A stretch of 64,000 bases of DNA from Ulvibacterium marinum (GTDB lineage: Bacteria; Bacteroidota; Bacteroidia; Flavobacteriales; Flavobacteriaceae), in the NCBI RefSeq assembly GCF_003626755.1, contig NZ_RBCJ01000003.1:687859-751858 (forward strand), given 5' to 3'. The notes below the pieces were generated by a model. The model worked only from the letters and a program-made list of their open reading frames with translations. It had not been told where the DNA came from and did not search any database. The position numbers and the translations under genes were made by a program. Below are positions 23,141-31,569 of this stretch, piece by piece; the first letter of the stretch is position 1; the number at the start of each line of letters is the position of its first letter.

Positions 23141-23283
23141 TGGTTGACAGTTGTTAGTTGTCGGTTGTTTGTCAAAAGTATCTGCAAGTACAATACCAAT
23201 TATTACTTAACGTTTACTTTCCGCCATTTTTTGTTTACCTGCTACGACCGCTGTCAACTGCCAACTACCAACTGTCAACAACC
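23141..23283. repeat. inverted repeat between convergent genes
   Basis: GTTGACAGTTGTTAGTTG near 23142 and CAACTACCAACTGTCAAC near 23262 are near-complementary, separated by about 100 bases. The right arm itself contains short CAACT-type tandem units. The repeat lies between two converging genes and could act as a bidirectional terminator or be a dispersed repeat. Confidence 0.55.
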
Positions 23284-23284
23284 C

Positions 23285-24406
23285 TTACTCCACCTTAACT
23301 TCCCATTCCAGGACAGGCTGTGCCTTAGGGGCGGTAAAGCAACCCAACGCCTTTAATTTTAGATTGAGTTTATCCTTTATTTCCAAAGTTTTGACCAACA
23401 ACTTTTTCGTAGTACCCGCCGCAATTTCAAATACCGGAGAGCTATCGTAAAAGGTATATTCCATTTGGTTTTCGAAAATCAGGTCGCTACTGGAATTGTT
23501 CTGAAGCTCTATTTCCAGAACTTGTGTATCGGGCATGTAGGCTGCTTTGGTCACCTCGATACTGGCTTCCAATAGGGGTTTTAGATAGGTTTCCCGTCCC
23601 ACCAATAAATCGTTATAAACGGCTACGGTCCTACCGGCAAACAAAGCTTCTTTTGCACTTGACAGACTTTTTTCTTTGGCAAAGATTAGGGTTATAGGGC
23701 GGTGGTTCCCTTTTTCGGTATAATCCCAATCGATTAACCCATGGATGTCGCTGGTACCCATAACGGTGAGATTGTGCTCCAGGGCCAAAGCCAAGGCTTC
23801 CTGTGCATAATCCACGGAATTGATGACCTCAATGCCATGGAGTTCCCCTTTCTTGATCCGTTCCTTTTGGAAATCGCTTAGGATAGGGATACCCTGTGGA
23901 CTTTGGGCATGCCATGCGGGATGGTTCCAAAAAGTAAAGGCATTCTGTTTTTTTGCCTGTGCAAAAGCATCCGCTGGTTTATCCTGTATGAGTTGGTTGG
24001 CATCTGTAATAAAAATGGCATTGCTATGGCCCACGGGTTCAGATCGTGTTATCTCGGAACCATGCGCAATGAGCAGCCCATGTTCCTGTGCTTCCTCCAT
24101 GGCCTTTATCAATTCGTACGAACGATTCCGGTCTGGATGGGGAATATCCGCGGAGTGGGGTTGGTATTCCAAATGTTCCGTTAGTGATATCAGATCAAGA
24201 TTTTCGCGTAAAGCCTCTAAAACCCGGATGGTAGGCCAAACATTACCGTCGGAGAAGACGGTGTGCTGATGTAAATCTGCCTTTAGGGTAACATAACCCT
24301 CTATATTAGGGTAGCTTAGCGGTTGGGCGCTGATGTGGGTGTGTGTTTGGGCATTGATCAAGGCCAAACCACAAAGGGTAAAAAGGAAGACGGTTATTTT
24401 TTTCAT
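23285..24406 (-). CDS. PHP-domain phosphoesterase, exported (Sb-PDE-like)
   Basis: The 373-residue product starts with a signal peptide (KITVFLFTLCGLALINAQ). The PHP domain shows DLHQHTVFSDG (metal-binding H-x-H and D), SLTEHLEY, AHGSEITR, FWNHPAWH and a final GTSDIHG, all expected metal ligands. The last ~100 residues are a beta domain. Members hydrolyse phosphodiesters (the Sphingobium Sb-PDE is the named relative I recall); the natural substrate is unknown. Export suggests scavenging in the periplasm. It converges with the upstream oxidoreductase gene. Confidence 0.8.
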   Translation of the reverse strand: MKKITVFLFTLCGLALINAQTHTHISAQPLSYPNIEGYVTLKADLHQHTVFSDGNVWPTIRVLEALRENLDLISLTEHLEYQPHSADIPHPDRNRSYELIKAMEEAQEHGLLIAHGSEITRSEPVGHSNAIFITDANQLIQDKPADAFAQAKKQNAFTFWNHPAWHAQSPQGIPILSDFQKERIKKGELHGIEVINSVDYAQEALALALEHNLTVMGTSDIHGLIDWDYTEKGNHRPITLIFAKEKSLSSAKEALFAGRTVAVYNDLLVGRETYLKPLLEASIEVTKAAYMPDTQVLEIELQNNSSSDLIFENQMEYTFYDSSPVFEIAAGTTKKLLVKTLEIKDKLNLKLKALGCFTAPKAQPVLEWEVKVE

Positions 24407-24499
24407 CTTGGGTCGGTTTTTTCAAAAGTAAGGGATTCCAAAGAATCCAAGTACTTAAACCAAGTCTTTTGAAGAAGAAATAGTAAATTTGGATTCGCC

Positions 24500-24859
24500 A
24501 TGAACCCTGCAGAAAACTACATTCTCAATCAGCCCGAACCATATCGTAGTATATTGTTGCATCTACAATCGGTTATTGAGCATACGGTACCCGGAATAGA
24601 CCTTAAATTCAAATATCGCATTCCCTTCTACTATATTGAGGGGAGACCTTTTTGCTATTTGAACCATACCAAGGATTATATAGATGTCGGTTTTTGGAAT
24701 GCGGCCCACCTAACAATTCATTTGGAGCATATGACCACCGCCGGGCGGAAAGTAATGCGCTCCCTACGCTACCGGTCGCTAGAGGAAATCGATGACACTA
24801 TTTTAACGGAAGTGCTTCAGGATGCCTATCAGGTACGAGATAAAAGGTTCTGGAAATAG
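24500..24859 (+). CDS. DUF1801 family protein
   Basis: The 119-residue product has the DUF1801 (YdhG-like) fold: EPYRSILLHLQSVIEHTVPG, then the core motif KYRIPFYYIEGRPFCYLNHTKDYIDVGFW with conserved aromatic residues, and the C-terminal helix LRYRSLEEID. Function in the family is not settled. TAAATTTG at 24484-24491 upstream matches a -7 element. Confidence 0.75.
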   Translation: MNPAENYILNQPEPYRSILLHLQSVIEHTVPGIDLKFKYRIPFYYIEGRPFCYLNHTKDYIDVGFWNAAHLTIHLEHMTTAGRKVMRSLRYRSLEEIDDTILTEVLQDAYQVRDKRFWK

Positions 24860-24865
24860 TTTTTT

Positions 24866-24892
24866 GGTGCTTCGACTGCGCTCAGCATGACA
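24866..24892. repeat. dispersed REP-like unit
   Basis: GGTGCTTCGACTGCGCTCAG and the following CATGACA match, in inverted orientation, the GTCACCTTGAGCGCAGTCGAAAGG unit at 59873. It lies between two genes that converge. Confidence 0.5.
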
Positions 24893-24927
24893 TGGTTGAG
24901 CTTTGGAATTTTGGTATTGGAATTTGA

Positions 24928-26538
24928 CTACTCAATCCATCCATTATCTTTATAGATCTGAATGTATTGATTGCTCAAGTCATCAGAGTCCTTATATTTT
25001 GCACGTAGTCCTTTTAGTTTCTCCTTCAACTCTGTCACAACCGTTGCATAATTTGGATCGTCATACACGTTTTTGACCTCTTGTGGGTCGTTTTTGCGAT
25101 CGTAAAGCTCCCATTCGTCCACATTGTAATAGAAATGCATCAGTTTATAGTCCTCGGTAGCGATTCCATAATGACGTTTTACGGCATGTACCGCGGGATA
25201 TTCATAATAGTGGTAGTATACAGCATCCCTATCCCATTTTTCCTTTTCCCCTTTTAATAGGGGTACCAAACTTTCGCCCTGCATATCATCCGTTGGAGTA
25301 ACGCCGGCAATTTCCAAAAAGGTCTGTGCAAAATCCAGGTTCTGCACCATTTCGGTAGTGGTGGTGCCCGGTGTGATTACGTTCGGCCATTTGATCAATA
25401 AAGGAGTCTTGAAGGATTCGTTGTACATAAAGCGTTTATCGAACCAGCCATGCTCACCTAAATAAAACCCTTGGTCGGAAGTGTAGACCACCAACGTATT
25501 CTCGTCGAGCCCGGTCTCGTCCATATAATCCAAAAGTCGCCCTACATTTTCATCCACCGCCGCAATGGTAGCCAGATAATCCTGCATATACCGTTGGTAT
25601 TTCCAAACGGTGAGGGTGGAATCGTTCATGTTGGGATAGTCCTTTTTGAACTGTTCACTTATTGGGCCATAGGTAGCGTCCCATGCCGTTCTTTGTTCCG
25701 GGGTCATCCGATCCAAAGGGGACCATTTGTATTTGTCCTCTACCTTCAGCGCATCGGTTACGGCCTGGGTGAGCTTATTGTCATAGCGCAATTGCATTTC
25801 CTTTAAAATTCCCATCTCCGCGGTTTTTGCGGCTGTACCCCTCGTTTCATAGGTATCAAAAAGTGTTTCCGGCAAGGGGAAACTTTTTTTGGTAAATTCG
25901 GTATAATGCCTTTGGGCTGGGAGCCAGGTTCTATGGGGCGCCTTATGTAGATACATCAGCAAAAAAGGTTGGGCCGTATCCCTGCGCTTTTGCATCCAAT
26001 CCAGCGTAAGGTCTGTGATGATATCCGTTACATATCCGGTTATGGTAGTATCCCCTGTTGAGGTAATAAACTTGGGGTTATAGTAGTCGCCCTGACCGGG
26101 CAATATCTTGAACTCGTCAAATCCCTTGGGATTGTTGCCAAAATGCAATTTCCCGAACATCGCGGTCTGGTACCCCGATTTTTGAAGGAGCTGTGGGAAG
26201 GTTACGTTGGTAGTATCAAAAGGCATACGGTTATCGATTTTCCCGTTGAGATGGCTATGTTTTCCCGTTAGGATTACCGCCCGGGAAGGTGCACAAATGG
26301 AGTTGGTGACGCTGGCATTGGTAAACAGCATTCCCTCTTCGGCAATACGATCGATATTTGGGGTTTGTATCAGCCTATCGTCATAGGCACTGATCGCCTG
26401 ATAGGCATGGTCGTCCGACATGATGAATACAATGTTGGGCTTTTTAGAGGGTTTGGCTATTTTCTTATTACCACTTTCTTTACATGAAAGCAGACAAAGA
26501 AGGCCCAAAATGGTGAACGTGATCGTAATTTTTTTCAT
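24928..26538 (-). CDS. lipoprotein sulfatase (family S1)
   Basis: The 536-residue arylsulfatase-type enzyme has a lipobox-like signal (LLCLLSCKE, Cys19). It has metal-binding SDDH (residues 41-44) and the formylglycine motif C82-A-P-S-R, which needs post-translational oxidation of Cys82 by a maturase. Further conserved blocks are GKLHFG, YTSDQGFYLGEHGWFDKR and a C-terminal YDRKNDPQEVKNV. It removes sulfate esters, probably from marine polysaccharides; the exact glycan is unknown. Its start overlaps the upstream sulfatase stop (ATGA), so the two are coupled. Confidence 0.88.
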   Translation of the reverse strand: MKKITITFTILGLLCLLSCKESGNKKIAKPSKKPNIVFIMSDDHAYQAISAYDDRLIQTPNIDRIAEEGMLFTNASVTNSICAPSRAVILTGKHSHLNGKIDNRMPFDTTNVTFPQLLQKSGYQTAMFGKLHFGNNPKGFDEFKILPGQGDYYNPKFITSTGDTTITGYVTDIITDLTLDWMQKRRDTAQPFLLMYLHKAPHRTWLPAQRHYTEFTKKSFPLPETLFDTYETRGTAAKTAEMGILKEMQLRYDNKLTQAVTDALKVEDKYKWSPLDRMTPEQRTAWDATYGPISEQFKKDYPNMNDSTLTVWKYQRYMQDYLATIAAVDENVGRLLDYMDETGLDENTLVVYTSDQGFYLGEHGWFDKRFMYNESFKTPLLIKWPNVITPGTTTTEMVQNLDFAQTFLEIAGVTPTDDMQGESLVPLLKGEKEKWDRDAVYYHYYEYPAVHAVKRHYGIATEDYKLMHFYYNVDEWELYDRKNDPQEVKNVYDDPNYATVVTELKEKLKGLRAKYKDSDDLSNQYIQIYKDNGWIE

Positions 26539-27863
26539 GGTTTTTTGGTTTTATAGGTTTCCAGTACTTTTTTGAACCGTTGTATAAGCGAAGTTACCTC
26601 ACTGGACTGGTTGGTAATATCCAAGGGATTGTTCTCAAAGGGGTCATCTTCAAGATTGTAAAACTCCCCGTTTTCATACAACTTCCATTTTCTGTCCTGT
26701 ACATATCTTCGGGCTTGGAACTTCCCCCAATTTGGGTCATAATCACAAAAAATCCAATCCCTGACCTTTGTTTCCTTGCCCAATAACTGGGGATGGAAAC
26801 TAAGGCCATCCGTTTGGATGCTATCGGGCAGTTTTCCCGTTGCCACTTCCAAAAGGGTTGGTAAAAAATCAGTAAAATCTATAAGATTTTCATTGACACT
26901 GCCTGGTTTTATTTTTCCCTTCCAATTGGCGATCAAGGGAACGTGGGTCCCTGCATTAGTGGTATTGCCTTTATCTCCTGTTAATTCTGTTCCGTTAATA
27001 ATCGAAGTTACATCGGTATCCGTTCCGTTGTCACCAATAAAAAGGATGAGGGTGTTCTGGCGTATGCCCAAGTCTTCCGTTTTCTTAACAATTTTACCCA
27101 CCAAAAGATCCATATAGCTTACCATTTCCCCAAAATAGGTGGTGTCATTTGTTTTTGAGGTATTTTCAAAAGTTTTGAAACCGGGATTCTTTGGAGTAGG
27201 GACAAAAGGATCATGAGTCAATACCATGGGGTAATAAATGAACATGGGATCCTCCCTATAGGTTTCCATAAATCCCTCCATGTATTCAACAAAGAGATCT
27301 GGCCCGTAAGCATCGGGATACATAAGCGTGCCGTTTTTTTTGCTCGCCAAATGTGGATTTTTGTAGCGTGATCCCCGTTCATCTATTTGCCAGAGGCAAT
27401 AGTCATTAAATCCGGCTTTTTCAGGGGTTGTGCCTGTTCTTCCACCAGCCAATTCCTGTTGTCGTGTATTGCCCCACAACTGCCATTTTCCCGTTATCAA
27501 GGTTTTGTAACCGGCCTTCTGCATATAGTGCCCAAAGGTATTTTCTTTTGAATCTAGCAACCCAAAACTGATGTAATTCCTAAAATTGTATTTTCCGGTC
27601 ATGATCTGCACTCGGGAAGGGGTGCACAGGGGGGTGGAGTAGCAGTGGTCAAAACGCATTCCTTCATAGGCTAATTCATCCAGGTTTGGAGTATTATAAC
27701 TGCTACCACCATATACCCCAAGCGTTTCATAACCCAAGTCATCGGCCATAATCAAGATGATATTGGGTTTTTTTTGGTCCTGAACCAATGACTTATTCTT
27801 TTCAGCACCGGAAATGCAACAAATAGCGGTTAGAACAATAGAAAAAAGCGATAAGGATTTCAA
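26535..27863 (-). CDS. exported sulfatase (family S1)
   Basis: The 442-residue product has an N-terminal signal (SLFSIVLTAICCISGA) and metal site MADDLGY (39-45). The formylglycine motif is C80-T-P-S-R, followed by TGKWQLWG and IGDNGTDTD for metal and substrate binding. It is shorter than its neighbour and belongs to a different S1 subfamily. Both probably act on sulfated algal glycans. It lies 33 bases after the DUF3857 gene, so it may share its transcript. Confidence 0.87.
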   Translation of the reverse strand: MKSLSLFSIVLTAICCISGAEKNKSLVQDQKKPNIILIMADDLGYETLGVYGGSSYNTPNLDELAYEGMRFDHCYSTPLCTPSRVQIMTGKYNFRNYISFGLLDSKENTFGHYMQKAGYKTLITGKWQLWGNTRQQELAGGRTGTTPEKAGFNDYCLWQIDERGSRYKNPHLASKKNGTLMYPDAYGPDLFVEYMEGFMETYREDPMFIYYPMVLTHDPFVPTPKNPGFKTFENTSKTNDTTYFGEMVSYMDLLVGKIVKKTEDLGIRQNTLILFIGDNGTDTDVTSIINGTELTGDKGNTTNAGTHVPLIANWKGKIKPGSVNENLIDFTDFLPTLLEVATGKLPDSIQTDGLSFHPQLLGKETKVRDWIFCDYDPNWGKFQARRYVQDRKWKLYENGEFYNLEDDPFENNPLDITNQSSEVTSLIQRFKKVLETYKTKKP

Positions 27864-27896
27864 GGGAGCCGTTTTAGGAATCCCAAGATACTAATT

Positions 27897-29876
27897 TTAT
27901 GGTTGTGCGGTTTTTTTCTTAAATACTACCAAGGAATTTTTTTGTAGGTCCACGGCTTCCTCGAACAACGCCTTTAAAGCATTGTAATCTTTTTCGGTAA
28001 AATAGGAACCGTTCAATGCCAGTTCAAAGGAAAATGAAATCTGGCTTGCATTTCCAGTACTGTAAAACTTGAGCGTAGCTAGGGTATCACCTAAGGCAAT
28101 TGACTTATTTTCAGGTAATTCTTGAATAACATACCCATCGGGAATCGTTAGGATGATCTGGTATCTGTAACTTCTGGGGTAACCGAAGTCTATGGGATAG
28201 TTGCGTTCTTCCAATTGAAAAGGATTCTTGTTAAAGAATCGGATAAAAAAAGGATTTACATAGGCCATGTCTCCATTGAGTACGTCCTCTATTTCAAACT
28301 TGAACCGCTGTGAAACCATCTGTTTGTCGGTTCGTTGTTTTACCAATTCATATGAGGTAATTGCAAAATTTCCAGGAATATCCTCCTCTACGGAATCCAA
28401 GTATTCCTCTTCACTTTTCTCACTTAAGGTCTTGTGTATATCTACTGCATTGTATCCCATACTTACGGCATCGAATACCCCCAAGGCCTTATTTTCATCC
28501 GGATCAAATTTTATTTGGGCCCTCACCTGATATCGGTTCCGGGTTTGGGGTTTAATATCATACCAATAGCTATCGTTTTTAAAATCCATTATCCTACCGT
28601 AGTGATTTAATGCCCGAAAGGGGAGGAAGCCAAAGGGCATGTATTTATCTGTTGCATCCAATAGATAACTTTTGCCGCCAATTTCAGTTTTGCCCACCAC
28701 GTAGTTGAAGTTGGACATTACGGGATGCATTTTTGTAGGCAGCCCTCTTCTTCTCGTGGATAATAACATTAAATTTGTGGGAATATCAGCAGCATTCAAT
28801 AAGTTGATAAGCGACATATTTATTTCCCAAGCATTTCCTTTTTGGGCCTCAAATGCTTCCTTTACCCGTGCTTTACCATAAGAGGAGTATTGTTCGTTCC
28901 AGGTGAAATGCTCTTGGACAAACTCGAAAATATTCCTGGCCCTGGTTAGTTCATCGCCTTCGATGAGTAGTTTTTCCGGTACATGGCGTTCGAAGAATCC
29001 TTTTTTGGCCAGCTGTCTGCCAATATCTTTATCTGACCTAAATTCCCTATCCACATCCTTCCAACTTTTAGTATACTTATTTGTGGTTCCATCAAGTTTG
29101 TTGTATTGTGAGAGTTCAAAATCCAACCGCGATCGGTAATTCTCGGCGGAAAGCATAAAATCACCATCCTCTTTAAAAGCTGGAATATCCTTCATTGTAT
29201 ATTTTAATACCTCGCAATCCGCAGCTTTTGGATATCCATCGATAGTGAAACACCCTTTTTGAATGTGTGCATCGTTCACATCCAATTCCAAACTGCCGCG
29301 CAAAGAGCGGTTATAGACCCAATTTCCAGGAATTTTGGCATTAAATTCACTATAAATTTTTGGAATAGATCCTTGGAAGTCCCATCCGTTGAAATTAAAA
29401 TCATATGGAGTGGTTATGGTATACGAATATTCAAGGATGCTTCCTTTTTGCATTTTTGGAAAAGTAAAGGTTTTTACCCTCCATCTTTCGGAATGGTCGT
29501 TTTCAAAGATTTCGGAAGGTAGAACATTATATTGGGTATTATCGTTATGGGTTACCGCCTTTAACAAGGTAACCTTTTCGGCCAATGCATTGTTATGGTA
29601 TAGGGGAATTTCTACGGTTCCCTGATCAAAACCTTTTTCATCTAAAATTTTGATTTTAACATGATATTCCTTGATCAGGCGTATGTGGCGATTGACAACC
29701 TTAAAATAATTATTGCCCTTTTCGTAAAGTACCACGGCATGGGCCGAGGGGTCTTTTTCATAAATGGACATACTTTTTTCGGCAGTAGTAAGCTTTCCAA
29801 AAGTCGTTTTATTTTGGGCCGAGGTCGAAAGAATACAAAAAAATAAAAGAGTGGAAAGAGCGAGAAATGGTTGCAT
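27897..29876 (-). CDS. DUF3857/transglutaminase-like exported protein
   Basis: The start at 29876 gives a clean signal peptide (QPFLALSTLLFFCILSTSAQ) and a 659-residue protein. The N-terminal half is a beta-rich DUF3857 domain (IRLIKEYHVKIKILDEKGFD and SILEYSYTITTPYDF). The middle has a transglutaminase-like fold (ARNIFEFVQEHFTWNE; GNAWEINMSLINLLNAADI; YLLDATDKYMPFG), in which the usual catalytic Cys is replaced (GNAWE), so it may be inactive. A C-terminal DUF3858-type domain follows. Role unknown; widespread in Bacteroidota as periplasmic proteins. Confidence 0.82.
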   Translation of the reverse strand: MQPFLALSTLLFFCILSTSAQNKTTFGKLTTAEKSMSIYEKDPSAHAVVLYEKGNNYFKVVNRHIRLIKEYHVKIKILDEKGFDQGTVEIPLYHNNALAEKVTLLKAVTHNDNTQYNVLPSEIFENDHSERWRVKTFTFPKMQKGSILEYSYTITTPYDFNFNGWDFQGSIPKIYSEFNAKIPGNWVYNRSLRGSLELDVNDAHIQKGCFTIDGYPKAADCEVLKYTMKDIPAFKEDGDFMLSAENYRSRLDFELSQYNKLDGTTNKYTKSWKDVDREFRSDKDIGRQLAKKGFFERHVPEKLLIEGDELTRARNIFEFVQEHFTWNEQYSSYGKARVKEAFEAQKGNAWEINMSLINLLNAADIPTNLMLLSTRRRGLPTKMHPVMSNFNYVVGKTEIGGKSYLLDATDKYMPFGFLPFRALNHYGRIMDFKNDSYWYDIKPQTRNRYQVRAQIKFDPDENKALGVFDAVSMGYNAVDIHKTLSEKSEEEYLDSVEEDIPGNFAITSYELVKQRTDKQMVSQRFKFEIEDVLNGDMAYVNPFFIRFFNKNPFQLEERNYPIDFGYPRSYRYQIILTIPDGYVIQELPENKSIALGDTLATLKFYSTGNASQISFSFELALNGSYFTEKDYNALKALFEEAVDLQKNSLVVFKKKTAQP

Positions 29877-29926
29877 GATTGGATATTGGTTTGGGGGTTG
29901 TAGGTAATAACAGGCTTTGTAGAAAA

Positions 29927-30748
29927 TTATTGCAATTCGTTTATAGTTCCCCGAAGTATGGTAAGATTGACCAAAAGTTGTTCCAGGCAATCCAAGGAGA
30001 GCATATTGGCCCCATCACTTTTAGCATTGGCCGGATCAAAATGGGTCTCCATAAAAAGTCCGTCCACCCCGGTCGCGATTCCTGCCCGTGCCATAGTTTC
30101 TATCAAGGCGGGTCTACCACCAGTAACACCAGAGGACTGGTTGGGCTGTTGTAGGGAATGGGTCACATCCAAAACTACAGGTGCAAATTCCTTCATAGTG
30201 GGGATTCCCCTAAAATCTACCACCATATCCTGATATCCGAACATGGTACCACGGTCTGTAATGACAACTTGCGAATTGCCGGAATCCTTTACTTTGGTCA
30301 CGGCATGTTTCATGCTTTCAGGACTCATGAACTGCCCTTTTTTAAGGTTTACCGTTTTTCCCGTTTTTGCAGCGGCAACCACCAAATCCGTTTGTCGTAC
30401 CAGAAAAGCGGGGATTTGAAGCACATCAACATACTCGGCGGCCTTATCCGCATCTGAAACCTCATGGATATCTGTTACCGTGGGCACATTAAAGGTTTCG
30501 GATACCTTTCGTAATATCTTTAAAGCTTTTTCATCCCCAATTCCTGTAAAAGAATCGACCCGACTTCGGTTGGCCTTTTTAAAACTTCCCTTAAATACAT
30601 AGGGAATACTTAGTTTGTCCGTGAGTTTTACAATGTGTTCCGCAATTCGCATGGCCATGTCCTCACCCTCAATGGCACAAGGGCCTGACAGTAGAAAAAA
30701 GTTGTTGGAATTGGTATGCTTTATTTGGGGAATAGCGGAAAGGTCCAT
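29927..30748 (-). CDS. kdsA: 3-deoxy-8-phosphooctulonate (KDO-8-P) synthase
   Basis: The 273-residue protein condenses phosphoenolpyruvate with arabinose-5-phosphate to KDO-8-phosphate, needed for the lipopolysaccharide inner core. Signatures are LLSGPCAIEGEDMAMRIAE, FKGSFKKANRSRVDSFTG, LQIPAFLVRQTDL, TDRGTMFGYQDM and the C-terminal METHFDPANAKSDGANM. The start at MDLSAIP (30748) fits the family better than the ATG six codons upstream. It may lead the minus-strand run with DUF3857 and the sulfatases, 50 bases before the next start. Confidence 0.95.
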   Translation of the reverse strand: MDLSAIPQIKHTNSNNFFLLSGPCAIEGEDMAMRIAEHIVKLTDKLSIPYVFKGSFKKANRSRVDSFTGIGDEKALKILRKVSETFNVPTVTDIHEVSDADKAAEYVDVLQIPAFLVRQTDLVVAAAKTGKTVNLKKGQFMSPESMKHAVTKVKDSGNSQVVITDRGTMFGYQDMVVDFRGIPTMKEFAPVVLDVTHSLQQPNQSSGVTGGRPALIETMARAGIATGVDGLFMETHFDPANAKSDGANMLSLDCLEQLLVNLTILRGTINELQ

Positions 30749-30816
30749 ATCATAAAATTTCCTCAAATATAGTGTTTACCCTGGGTTTCCTTGTTAGATT
30801 TATCCTTATTAAAACC

Positions 30817-31413
30817 ATGGGTATGCTAGGGAAAATACTTTATTCGGCCGGTTTAGTCCTATATTTTGCAGTTCCATCACTTTATGGGCAAGTAATGGAA
30901 AAGGGCCCCGTTTTTGATCTTGTTCATCTAGAACGGCATCAATTCAAATTTAATCTTTTTGCCCCCGGGTTGAGCTATGAACTCGGAATTTTTAGAAACC
31001 AAACCGTGTCTACCAATCTAGGCTTGGGTTTGGCTACCTATCAAGAGGGGTATGCCCTTGGACTGGCATGGAACAATAGATACCGTTACTATCATAATTT
31101 GAGCAGACGAGCCAACAACAACAAAAATGTTTCGGGAAATTCGGGTAATTATATCGCGGCGGCCCAGGCCATTTTCTTTTCTCAACTTCGATTGGCGACG
31201 GATATTGAAGGCCCAGACGACTTTAATCTAGGATTCTATGGCTTAGTCTATGGTATTCAAAGAACGTATCCCAAGGGTTTTAATTTTAATGTAGAACTTG
31301 GTGCAGGCTATTACCGAGGTGATGGGGCGGTTTCCGGCTATGGTCCGCTCCTCAGTGTAAACTTCGGATGGGTGGCTACCAAGCGGAAATCAAGAAAGCC
31401 GGTATTTGAATAG
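30817..31413 (+). CDS. exported beta-barrel-like hypothetical protein
   Basis: The 198-residue product begins with a signal peptide (LYSAGLVLYFAVPSLYGQ). It continues with amphipathic strands rich in Gly, Tyr and Phe (ELGIFRNQTVSTNLGLGLAT, NFNVELGAGYYRG) and ends in a strand (LLSVNFGWVATK) typical of small outer-membrane barrels. The ATG at 30817 places the signal peptide correctly. It is divergent from kdsA. Function unknown. Confidence 0.65.
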   Translation: MGMLGKILYSAGLVLYFAVPSLYGQVMEKGPVFDLVHLERHQFKFNLFAPGLSYELGIFRNQTVSTNLGLGLATYQEGYALGLAWNNRYRYYHNLSRRANNNKNVSGNSGNYIAAAQAIFFSQLRLATDIEGPDDFNLGFYGLVYGIQRTYPKGFNFNVELGAGYYRGDGAVSGYGPLLSVNFGWVATKRKSRKPVFE

Positions 31414-31522
31414 GATTTTGCCGGCTCATGTCCGTATTGCAATTGACTATATCAGAACCTACCCCTGGACTAGTAAAATAACTTCCTAAAAATCAACAAC
31501 ATAAAAATAATCTGAGATCTTA

Positions 31523-31551
31523 TTGACAAGAGAAAATTAGACGTATCTTTG
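31523..31551 (+). promoter_or_regulatory. Bacteroidota-type promoter of typA
   Basis: TTG at 31523-31525 and TATCTTTG at 31544-31551, with 18 bases between, match the sigma-ABfr consensus (TTTG, 17-23 bases, TAnnTTTG). The typA start codon follows 19 bases later, a suitable leader length. Confidence 0.75.
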
Positions 31552-31569
31552 CACGCTTAAAATCAGGGT

